Below, piece after piece: positions 49,601-58,748 of a DNA stretch of 64,000 nucleotides. Position numbers and translations under genes: made by a program. Location of the stretch: contig CM054061.1 in the NCBI GenBank assembly GCA_028641055.1, positions 29,499,523-29,563,522 on the forward strand, given 5' to 3'. Origin of the DNA: Alopecurus myosuroides (Eukaryota > Streptophyta > Magnoliopsida > Poales > Poaceae). A model generated the notes under the pieces. That model made no database searches and was not told the DNA's origin. It saw only the letters and a program-made list of their open reading frames with translations. Within the stretch, counting starts at the first letter, position 1. Every line of letters begins with the position of its first letter.

Positions 49601-50247
49601 ATGGTACGTAAGTCAGTCTGGTGGGTGTTTTGGAGTTGTCGGTGGTGGAGGTAGCTTAAGTTTGCTAAACTTTAGTCGGCTCTCTGCCATGCAACACAGT
49701 GCAACGGTGGCATGGTTCCAAAACCCTTCCTAGGTTAATATAGCTAGGCGAATGGACCTGGATGGATGGGTGGATTACGCACGTCGTAGAAAGGAAAAAA
49801 TAGGGAAGTGGGAATTATTTTTCCCTACTTGTTTCTACAAATGTTTTCTCTATATAACACATGAATAAATACGGGATGGGGAATTGATTTTCCCACATTA
49901 TATATGTATATTCGTGTTTAAATATTTCTGAGTTAGTAACATACACAAAATCCATCTCAAAAGTAAATTTTCTGTTTCACATATAAGTGGGGTTGGTCTG
50001 TATTCCTACGGTATACAAATGTGTGCCACTTCCTGCCCACGTTGTCCATGACATCCACGATCATAAGACATTCATATGGAAGAACCAATGACGTAACCTG
50101 CCATTTTACATGAAGATTTCCCTCAAGGATCGCTAAAAATTAGAGGTGGTAAGTACAACAACAAAAATGCTATATGAACAAGTATATAAAATCTTGAAAG
50201 CACAAGACTATGAATGTAACGAGGGTGACAAAGGAGCACATACTTAC

Positions 50248-50318
50248 CACAACTGATGCCCCAAAGATTGGGAAGCTCTATATAGTGACATGAAACTTCC
50301 ATAGGAGTGGGTAGCCAT
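50248..50318 (-). other. B-cassette first exon 4
   Basis: ATG at 50318 opens a 71-bp segment ending at the donor TTGTG|GTAAGT. The start reads MAT with Tyr-Gly-Ser-like codons conserved, and the upstream TATA motif is weakened (TAATATAG orientation, near 50376). Confidence 0.4.
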
Positions 50319-51587
50319 ACAGATGGGCGGCTGCGGAGGATTGAGCGGGTGATTTGGGCTAGAGTGGGTGGAAAGGCTAATATAGGGACGACATGCAAGG
50401 AAAAGTCATGTGATTTTGCTTTTAGATATTATTGTTCGAGTTGTATCTTAATATTCATGAAGAAAAAGCAAAGCATATCTCTCATTGTTATAACTAATTA
50501 TTCTACACATATGCTCCTCTTATCTCATAAATCCAATTGTCTTAAAACAATGATGTTCAGTGGGTTGGCTGGTGATAATAAATGTTCTACATTATAGTAA
50601 ATTTATTCCGCCGAAAAACTAGGTGAGGAAAAAAATAGGGAGCCGCCAAAGCACCGATGAATATATTTTGTTATGTAAAAATCGATGACTCGCCCTTCTC
50701 GTGCATTTAGTAATGCGATGTGTTTTGCATATTGGTACCATATTTGTCTTTTCTAGCGATTAAGACAAATGTGCCATGGATTAGACCTCGTGGGCTTGTT
50801 TAATTTTTGGTCTTTTGTGATTTCTTGTTTGTTTTGTATGTTGGTTGGGAATTTTTTTGTTGTGTGTGTGTGTGTTTAGTAGGTCCACCCATGGTAAATT
50901 GATGTGTGTTTATTTCTAACAATCAAAGGGTTGAGAGTCTTATAGAAAATGTCATCTACACATGTGTTGAGATTTCTTGAATCTATTTGTGAATATCGAT
51001 CTTTAAACCATACACAAGTCATATTTTTTACTAGATTTTAGTTGCAATTTGGCCGAAAGTGCAACTAACACATTTTATTGTATATGCACAAGCCAAAATT
51101 TCATTAAAATGTAGTTGAACTTTGTAGTGAATGTAGAAGGTGCAATCAGATCTCTATATGTATATTTAACGTTTATTGTTCTCATCTTACACTTTTCACT
51201 AAATATATAATTGGACTTCCCCGGGTAAGTGCAATTACCTTTTGTGAAAGAAGTGTTCCTCGGTAGCTAAATTTATATTTCCCCAGAGATTGCATATGTT
51301 GCACTTTATCAATAAAGTGCTATTATGGTATAAATGAAATGCCATTTTTACGATGTCTACTGAATACATGGCAAAAAAAACAAACTCTTTATGTTTTTCT
51401 ACACTAGCTATATTACAGTCGGGTTAACTTACTAATACATATGATCATCGCCAACTAGGTTCACATTTCCTCTACGTTCTAGAAGTGGGGAAGTAGCACA
51501 ACCCAAAGGCAATATGAACAAGTATATAAAATATTGAAAGTACAACGTGATGGATGCAACGAGGGTGACAAAGGAGCACATCCTTAC

Positions 51588-51658
51588 CAAAATTGCTGCC
51601 CCGAAGATTGGGAGGCTCTATATGGAGAAACGAAACTGCCGTATGAGTGCGTAGCCAT
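51588..51658 (-). other. B-cassette first exon 5
   Basis: ATG at 51658 opens 71 bp reading MATHSYGSFVSPYRASQS and ends at the donor TTTTG|GTAAGG. Upstream CATATATAATT lies near 51718-51728. This is one of the two best-preserved copies. Confidence 0.45.
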
Positions 51659-53699
51659 GGCGGTGGGTGGCGACGAATGATTGGGTGGGAAATTTGGGCT
51701 AGGAGAGTGGTAGAAATAATTATATATGTACAACATGGAACAAAATGTCAGATCGATTTTGCTTTTATATGTGACGGTTCGAGTTCTATAATGTAAAGAG
51801 AGAAAAAAAATCATGTATCGCTTTGTTACAAATAATTATGTTATCACCATGCACCCTAATTTTCTCGAGAAAACAATTGTCTTTACAATATGATGCTCGA
51901 TGGATTTGGCTGGTGATAATAATTGTTCGGCCTGACATGCCATTGATTCCACCGAATAATGGAACTGGGTAAAAAAATAGTGAACTACCAAAATGCATAT
52001 GCCTTCTTTTGTTAAGTATGAATCCATGACTTGCACGTCTCATTCATGAATCTATGAGATGCATTTTGCATGTGGGTGCAATCTTTGTCTTTTCCAGCGA
52101 GAAATGACAATGTGTGCCATGGAGTAGACATCATGGGCTTGTTAATATTCTTGTATTTTAATGAATTTTGTTTTTTAGAATGTTGTTTGGGAGTTCTATA
52201 TTTTTCTTGTTTGTTTTGAGAAGGTCCAACCATGGTATTAGCATGGAATTTGGTGTCTTTATTCATGACAATGAAAGTGTTGGCATTCCTTGAATCTATT
52301 TTGTTATTTTTTTAATCATAGACAAGTATCCTTTTTTACAAGATTTTAGTTGCACTTTAGCAGAAAGTGGAAATGGCACATTTTCTTGCATATGCACAAG
52401 CTATACTTTCACTATAATGTAGTTGAAATTTGTGGCAAACGTCCAAAGTGCAACCACATTGCTGTCTGTATATTTCCTTTTGAGTATGCACAACTTACAG
52501 TTTTCACTAAATATATAGCCGAACTTCCCGGAATAAGGATTATCTTTTTGTGCAAATGTGCAAATCATTCATTAAATGTGTATTTTCCCGTAAGATTACA
52601 CATGTTGCACTTCTTCAATAAAATGCCGTTGCACTTTCGCCAATTTTATTTGTTTCTTTTAGTCATGTTTTATGCTAAAAATGATTATTTGTGCACATAC
52701 ACAATGTTTTTGGCCGAACGCATCTTGTGATCCAATGACGGGATTGCCAAATACCGTAGTGAATTGAGTCAAAGAGTTGAGTGTCAAAGATTACTGTTGT
52801 CATTAATTTGATTGCTGGAACAAATCAACCTGCCATGATTTTAAATTGAATGCGCTCGTTAGTAATTGGATGTGACAATTTGTAACATCCAAGTATGAAA
52901 ACATCCCTTAGTGGTTCAATTTCTTGTTTACTTTCAAGCAATGCATCATGTCATCATATCATTGCATCTGTTTTACTTATGTTTGCATTGTTTTCAAAAT
53001 GAATCAAACCTTGTTTTCACACTTGTCTGTTACAATCTTTCAAACAAAGAATTGCAAAACAAAACCTTTCATTGTTTTCCAAATAATTCATTGATGTTCA
53101 ACTATTAAATTGTTGCCTCAAATCATTCCTTTAATTCCACCAATTAAATTCAAATCATTTCCAAATTCTCAAATCAGTACCTTTTGGAAACCATAAAACT
53201 CACCAAACATTTCTTCCCCCTCTAAATCATTCTAAAACCCTAGGGGTAACCCTATTCTTATACATGTTTTTATTAAGGTTTTATTAAACTCAAATCCCTC
53301 TATTTTGGATTCAAACACAAACAATAATTTTAAATTTCAATTTTTGAAATCCAAGCTTGCAGGGTGGTTTCTAATTACCTAGAAGGCTTAACCAAATTTT
53401 TTCAAATTTTTCTATAAGCAAAACCCTACCTTTTTCTTCCAAAAGCAAACTGCAAAAAAAAAATAAAACAGAAAGAATAAAAAGGAGAAAGCAGCGCACG
53501 CGCGCAGCAGATAACGCCAGCCCAGCCCACCTAGCCTATGCGCGCGCAAAGCCCAGCCCGCTCTCCTCACTTGCCCCTTCGTCCGCGCCAAGATTCGCGC
53601 TCCCCTTCTAATCCTCCTTCTCCCTCCTGTACGGCGCGCCATCGGAGGCCTCCACGGCGACCCCGACGCGACCACGGCGGCCACCGCTGCGCCTCCGCC

Positions 53700-53707
53700 T
53701 ATATAAG
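53700..53707 (+). promoter_or_regulatory. LTR TATA box
   Basis: TATATAAG in a GC-rich context (CGCCTCCGCC before it, GCGTGCCCTAGG after). The transcript start is expected near 53730-53740. The same box is present in the 3' LTR near 63959. Confidence 0.8.
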
Positions 53708-53930
53708 CGTGCCCTAGGGCCCCGTACCTACCCTATCGCTCTAGGGTTCCTCGCAGCGCCGTCAATCGCCTCCATTCCCGAGCTCCACCTCTCTCTGCAA
53801 CTCCTCTCGCCGGCGACAGTTTTCTGAAGATCGTCATGGCGCCACCGCACCTCGCTCCCACCTAGCCACCAACCAATTGCAATCGCGTCGCCACTCCTCC
53901 TCCTTCCTCCTGGACACCAGAGATCTCACT

Positions 53931-54190
53931 GGTAAGCCTAGATTCTCGCCGCGGTCTTCTTCTGCTCCGGCCACCGCGCGCCATGTTCTGAATCTTTGCT
54001 TCACGCCGCCGTTGCAGTGCCTCCCCACGTCGATTGCCTACTGGAACCAGAAGGCCACGCCTCCCTCGACCTTTCGGACACGCGAGCGTGCACGGAGGAG
54101 CACCACGTCGACGGCGCCGTCCTCGACCTCGCCGCTGCAGCTGTCGTCACCGTGCGTCACCGTCCGCCTCTGCTCCAAATTGCTCCGGTG
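53931..54190 (+). other. Candidate LTR leader intron and second exon
   Basis: A strong donor CACTG|GTAAGC near 53931 pairs with the acceptor CGTTGCAG at 54010-54017. An exon-like 54018-54190 then ends at GTG|GTGAGC. Splicing here is inferred from consensus only. Arg-rich and Ala-rich chance frames cover this GC-rich segment. Confidence 0.35.
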
Positions 54191-54409
54191 GTGAGCATCC
54201 ACTTCCTGCCCTCCCTCTGCTGCTGCATCCCCTTGCACTCTTGCACGCCCACGCATCCATCTGTTGCGAGCGCCACCGTGCCAATCGCCGCCGGCGAGGC
54301 CTTCGTCTGTCGAGCAAGCAAACGCAGTTCAGTTTCGTCAGTTAAAAGTTCAGTCTTGCGCGAACTGAAACTATATCCTCTCTGCGTCGCCTCCTCTGTC
54401 AGCTGAACG

Positions 54410-54488
54410 CGAACACCGCAGTGGTACTGAACCTTTGCGCGCAGCGCCTAGGCACGGGTTCGAGTCCCGGAAGCCGCAACCTTTTTTT
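54410..54488 (+). other. tRNA-like Pol III boxes in the LTR
   Basis: An A-box-like CACCGCAGTGG (about 54413-54423) is followed by a B-box GGTTCGAGTCC (54457-54467) in a T-arm-like context (GGGTTCGAGTCCCGG), and then T7 at 54482-54488. It resembles a tRNA-derived remnant. No full cloverleaf is assigned. Confidence 0.4.
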
Positions 54489-55490
54489 GAGTTTTTCTCC
54501 CACGCGCAGTGGCCCACCAGGCAGTGGCACTGGAAGCCACGCAAGCGTGTGCGCCACGCTGGCCCCTCTGGCCCACTGCGCAGTAGCAGTGGGTAGCGAG
54601 AACCTGAGTAACAAAAGGTTTTCTGCGTAATTCAAAAATTCCAAATTCTTTTAAATAACAGAATTAAATCAAAACTTTAAAATTCAATATCTCCCATTTT
54701 ACAAATCCAACAAATGCAAACTTCATATGTTTTCATATCCAAATTTCATAATCTTTCCATCTAGCTTATTTGTGTTCTGTTTTGAATTTTCAAAAATGCA
54801 TTTAAATTTCAAATTTGAATAATTCAAATGCAAATTGAAATAATTCATAACTAATTCATACTGTTTTCAAATAATTCAAATAAAATATGTTTTTCACACC
54901 TTTTTGAGTGTTCTATTCAAATATAAAATTTGTTTTCTGGTTTGAACAATTTAAATTGCCTAAACTATTTAAATCTTGTTTAATTCAATTAAAAATTGTT
55001 TAATATTGTTTAATTCATAACTAAATAATCCAAAGTCCAATTTCAAAATGTGAAACATGTAATCCAACTAAAATTTGATAAACTTTTCAAATATAAAATT
55101 TGTAAATTGTTTTGCACACCCTAACTTGATGAAAACAATAATTGTTTGTGTACCATGTTTAAGTAACAAAATTCCAAATTTAATAAATGCCTTTCTAAAT
55201 TGTTAACTATCATTCCAATTGCATTTAAATTGTTATGTTATTGTTATTCAGCATGCATACATCATGATAACAACCAACACCTAATAAATAGTTGTAAATC
55301 ATTTGTTCCAATTGTTTCAATGGATCCTTTTCCATATGCAACCCTTGCATATGGGTCCATTTAATTTGTGCTATCATGTTAGTCAGTTTATCTAGATGCA
55401 CCTATTAAATTGTCATGCATCATATTGACTGTGCACAATGCCATGAACATGATTGTTTACATTCCTGTTTTGTCTGTTTGCTTCTTCTCG
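54489..55490 (+). other. AT-rich LTR interior
   Basis: About 1 kb with many AATTCAAAT-like words and no coding or structural signal. It fits an intron between the exon-like segments on either side. Confidence 0.4.
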
Positions 55491-55495
55491 GTTAG

Positions 55496-55576
55496 ACGAC
55501 GACTACGTTGAGACCGACGATCCTTACGACACCACTACTCAGGACCTAGCCCAGTACCCGGCTACTGAGCTGCCAG
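55496..55576 (+). other. Acidic coding segment in the LTR (exon-like a)
   Basis: Between the acceptor CGGTTAG and the donor CCAG|GCAAGT (a GC-type donor). It encodes DDYVETDDPYDTTTQDLAQY and continues to ELP, open throughout and strongly acidic. It joins in frame to 56799-56869. No start codon upstream was established. Confidence 0.4.
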
Positions 55577-56798
55577 GCAAGTTATCACTCACATGAATCA
55601 TCGAGTTCCTTTCCACACTTGTTGTCGATACTATCCTTTTGTCTACTATTGCTAGCCCTATGTATCGTTGCTTGTTCTCCGAACCTATCACATGATACCC
55701 TGAACCAATGATACTGCCTCACCTCCATACCTACAGCCTTTGTTTGTGCCTTAGTATTATCTAGCATGCTTAGGGTTGCTTTTACTCGAGTCTGTTGTCG
55801 GTTACTGCTTTTACTATCTTATTACTTGTACCGGGGGCTCGATGTTAATCAATCAATCCTGTTAATTGCTAATGGTAATAATAATTTGATGATAAGGCAC
55901 CGGCAGGAGGCCCATGAGAGGTTTTGGAGCCTGCTAGTGTCGACCCTAATAGGAAAAGGGTCTTGTCTACTGATCCATGATGAGCGCACTACCCGCATTT
56001 GGGAAGCGAGTATGGGCGCCCCCCTCAACTTGACCTGATTCGCATCTCGTCCAAATCGCCTCATTTAGTTCGTGTTTTCCATTTGCCGCATGCATGTTTT
56101 TGCGAGCCCAGCGCAGGGTGGAACTTTCGTAGTCGGCATATAGGGGGACACGGTCTTAGAGTGCTATGATGGTACATTTTCTTCTGGGCTTGATTAGCCG
56201 TGCGCCCAAGGTTCTTTGGGCTTGATGCGAAGAATGGTTGGTTGTGTTGAGTGCCCCGCTTGGTGGGAGGCATCCCATCTGGCGGGATATTCATGAGTGT
56301 ACGGCCAAATTGGTGCAACCCTGCAGGGATAATCTTCTCGAGAAGCCGTGTTTTCCGCGGTTATGGATTACTTGGTGAAAGTACTGGCTAACAAGTACTC
56401 AGGACAACTTCAACATAATGATCAATCATGTTTCACCCAATGATTAATAATTTGGCTAGTAATAGGTTATTCACACAAATAACTTGATTCATCTTAATCC
56501 AACTGTGTGAGTTATCCTCGGATTGCTTCTTTGGATAAGGGGCGAGATCCAGGATGGGTTTGATTGAAGTTATCTTTCAGTTGGTTACAATCCTCGATCT
56601 TATCTTTTCTGTTAGCCGGAACTTGTAGTTATCCTCTGTAGTTGGTTAGAGCAGCCAGCAGCAACTTTCATATCACCCCTTTCTTCCGTTGATCCCAAGC
56701 ATCGATGCTTGTGTTGACGGGTAACTCTTTGATGAACTGTGAGTCTTGCTTGCCAGTACTTGGATGTACTGACCCCGTTGGGGCTGTGGTTTACGCAG
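55577..56798 (+). other. LTR interior, candidate GC-AG intron
   Basis: Bounded by GCAAGT and TTTACGCAG. No gene is supported; short frames (for example 55766-56038) are not preserved as coding by any recognisable motif. Confidence 0.35.
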
Positions 56799-56869
56799 AG
56801 TACGACTACGACTACGATGCTTCACAGGATGGCTACTTTGTGGAGTTCGACGAGTCTGCAGACGAGTAG
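56799..56869 (+). other. Acidic coding segment in the LTR (exon-like b, with stop)
   Basis: Follows the acceptor TTTACGCAG and encodes EYDYDYDASQDGYFVEFDES and two more acidic residues before TAG at 56867-56869. The first Glu codon is completed by the last G of the upstream segment. Confidence 0.4.
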
Positions 56870-57124
56870 TTAGCTGGACCAGGGCAGGATCCAGGACCTA
56901 CGTGGATGGGCTCCGCTTTTCTTTATTTTCTCCGGCTTCTTAAGCCATGGCTTTGTCTGTACTCAGACCCCTTTGATTGCTTCCGCTGTTGTAATGGATG
57001 ATATGTTGGGACATGTGTCCTCTGGATGACTGTATTCGATATTTTCTGCCTTAGTGAAGGCCAGTTGCACTTATTTCATTCTTTTGTGTCTTAGAGACAG
57101 TTTGTGTTAACATTTCGTTCAAAG

Positions 57125-57168
57125 CTGTTGACGTACAGTGCGTGTTTGAATATGAAGTACGTCGACAG
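57125..57168 (+). other. Hairpin near the LTR 3' end
   Basis: CTGTTGACGTAC (57125-57136) pairs with GTACGTCGACAG (57157-57168) at 11 of 12 positions around a 20-nt loop. It could help RNA folding, polyadenylation or packaging; the role is not shown. Confidence 0.7.
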
Positions 57169-57348
57169 TAGTGCCTTAGGTTCCTAGCGGATAGTTTACT
57201 TCGACGGTGGAAGCAGGGCTTGTGTTGTCGCGCATAAGCGCAGGCCTACCAGGAAGCTGGGACGTGGGAGCAGTTATGCCCCATAATCCAAGCACCTGAC
57301 TTCCAGTTCGTGCGATGAGTATCCTCTAGAAACCTTGGGTGCGACAAA

Positions 57349-57361
57349 TGGTATCAGAGCC
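57349..57361 (+). other. Primer binding site, initiator tRNA-Met
   Basis: TGGTATCAGAGCC, two bases after the 5' LTR, is the plant PBS complementary to the 3' end of initiator tRNA-Met. It primes minus-strand DNA synthesis. Confidence 0.95.
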
Positions 57362-57490
57362 TGTCTGCCTGTAGGATCCCTTTTACTGGTCGCAGTTGAG
57401 TCTAGAAACTATTTTGTAGCTATATAGGAAAAATGAAACGTGAGAGTAGGAATTCTGCCATTTTTCTTCTTTCCCCACCCACCCACCCTT

Positions 57491-57501
57491 TTCTGGTAAG
57501 G
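57491..57501 (+). promoter_or_regulatory. Candidate major splice donor after the PBS
   Basis: TTCTG|GTAAGGA is a strong donor consensus (GT at 57496-57497). Acceptor-like TCTGCAG ends at 57721, directly before one ORF, and TTCAG ends at 58747, one base before gag. Confidence 0.45.
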
Positions 57502-57721
57502 AAGTGCAACGTTGTTTTCTGTTCTCACCTAAACTTTCAAGTTAGGATTTCACGTGTTTTGGGTTATCTGTAGTACCTCAGGACTTTTGGTCTCGTTTTC
57601 CCGATGTTGCTTCGATATCATGTTCTTTCAACATCCTTTTCGTCCGTTGAACCTTGTTGTTGTTTTCCACATCCTTTTTCATCTACCGGAGTCTAATCAA
57701 AACCTTCCAAATCATCTGCAG

Positions 57722-58537
57722 ATGGGTCTCAGCTACTACCCGCAGGTGGTTCGCATGACTCGCTGTGAGAGCACCGCCGGTTTTCCGGAGTTGCTGAGAG
57801 ACATGGTTACCTATCTGGGGTTCCGTTGGGCACCAGAGTACCAGGTCTACGAGCACCAGCGAGAGTTTGACCAGACTTGCTACCGGGCTATCGTCTACAT
57901 TCTGTCGGATGATGGCAGGAGCATTGCACACCAGTACGAGGCAGTAGGGTCCACAGTGGATATGGCAGTGCAGCAGGCAGCGTACGTGAGTCTCACCGTA
58001 CTCCGTGCTGACTACTGGGGGTTTGATAAGTCCAGTTTTCGTCACATTCCCCGTGGTTACATCACGGCAGCGGGAGTTCACTTCACTGTCCACCGCGACC
58101 TGGATACCTACGAGACTGATAGCTCCAGGCTCCAGACCACTGCCCAGTTCGCTAGTCACAGTGATGCCGTTGCTTCCACACTTGCTCAGGAGTTGGCCTC
58201 AGTCAGGGAGCAGCTCCACCTTGCTCTCACTCGTCTGGCGACGTACACCACAGACTTTGTTGGAGACGAGCGCTTCGCACGTGTCGTTCAGCCAGCTGGT
58301 CTTCCGTTGCCAGATGCTGGAGGTTACGAGCCGATCAGAGGCCCACTTCTCGACCTCGGAGCTGGTTACACAGGGATTCCCCGCTATGGAGCACAGGGAG
58401 AGGACGCTTTCTACTTCACCACACCGAGAGTTGCTCTCAGAGCAGTTCCTATCTACATGGATCGTCGTGATACCTACTTCCGTGGGGTTCCTCCTCACCG
58501 TATCTCTCGTCGTACTACTCACCGCCGTCCTGCGTGA
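57722..58537 (+). CDS. Extra ORF upstream of gag, dsRNA-binding-like, function unknown
   Basis: Intact 271-codon frame from ATG 57722. The frame is open from 57554, but the ATG right after a TCTGCAG acceptor-like site is preferred. Residues about 22-95 show the helix-strand-strand-strand-helix spacing of a dsRNA-binding domain (FPELLRDMVTYLGF, APEYQVYEHQREF, YRAIVYI, then MAVQQAAYVSLTVL). This is a pattern-level match only, and the usual Lys cluster before the last helix is absent. Residues about 147-176 are predicted coiled coil (ASTLAQELASVREQLHLALT). The C-terminus is Gly/Pro/Arg rich, ending RRTTHRRPA. It lies 211 bp before gag on the same strand. A role in RNA binding, packaging or silencing suppression is conceivable but not shown. 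I do not recognise a named family. Confidence 0.6.
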   Translation: MGLSYYPQVVRMTRCESTAGFPELLRDMVTYLGFRWAPEYQVYEHQREFDQTCYRAIVYILSDDGRSIAHQYEAVGSTVDMAVQQAAYVSLTVLRADYWGFDKSSFRHIPRGYITAAGVHFTVHRDLDTYETDSSRLQTTAQFASHSDAVASTLAQELASVREQLHLALTRLATYTTDFVGDERFARVVQPAGLPLPDAGGYEPIRGPLLDLGAGYTGIPRYGAQGEDAFYFTTPRVALRAVPIYMDRRDTYFRGVPPHRISRRTTHRRPA

Positions 58538-58748
58538 TGAGCATGGGAGTACCGTTGTATCCATTACTAGCTGTGTCTAGTTTATCCTTTCGTTTTCGAA
58601 CCATGTATTGGTCTGTTGGATATTCTGATGTATTTGAACATGGGATGATGTACCTGTTGGTTATCTATTCATGCGTCGGAATAATCTATCTTTCGGTTAC
58701 CAAGTCTATCCTTTTCTGTTGTTGTGCTAAAATGAATTTCTGTTCAGG
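58538..58748 (+). other. Gap between extra ORF and gag, with acceptor-like site
   Basis: T-rich, with a CTAAAAT branch-like motif and TTTCTGTTCAG ending at 58747, one base before the gag ATG. This is consistent with a spliced gag-pol RNA. Confidence 0.4.

Larger units (their letters stand above)
3242..52880. repeat. Complex tandem array of a ~3.6-kb unit with interspersed B units
   Basis: The same ordered landmarks recur throughout. Landmark P1 is a TATA-containing block with GGCTCTCTCCCA. P2 is a diverged second version of P1, about 630 bp on. Landmark A contains CGATGTCCATGACCCTAGC. Then come a TGCAC-rich tract, a GAAGATCTTGATGAGAGC segment, and P1 again. P1 occurs near 3295, 21035, 24640, 32110, 35620 and 46580, with partial copies near 38660 and 49600. 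Once insertions are removed, spacing is about 3.5-3.8 kb. Copies differ by many substitutions and indels. I do not recognise the family; it is not a known short Triticeae satellite by eye. Confidence 0.8.
49600..52880. repeat. B-unit block 2 (two copies, truncated by the chromovirus)
   Basis: Starts of the shorter unit lie near 50060 and 51420, matching block 1 at an offset of about 10.92 kb. A (TG)n run is at about 50863-50875. The block ends where the gypsy LTR inserts after CAATT at 52876-52880. Confidence 0.7.
52881..57346 (+). repeat. 5' LTR of the chromovirus, 4,466 bp
   Basis: Starts TGTAACATCC and ends GGTGCGACA, two bases before the PBS. The start is confirmed by the identical 3' LTR start at 63176. 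The U3 is about 0.85 kb up to the TATA box at 53700. The remaining ~3.6 kb is an unusually long R-U5 containing splice-site-like motifs, tRNA-like boxes, acidic coding segments and a hairpin. Confidence 0.9.

Noticed and set aside
53412..54345. Arg/Ala-rich ORFs in the LTR GC-rich segment on both strands
   Set aside because: Composition-driven open frames around the TATA box and leader; no start in a consistent frame and no domain.
57683..58159. Minus-strand 158-codon ORF opposite the extra ORF
   Set aside because: Antisense shadow; the sense frame has the domain-like pattern and the splice-site context.
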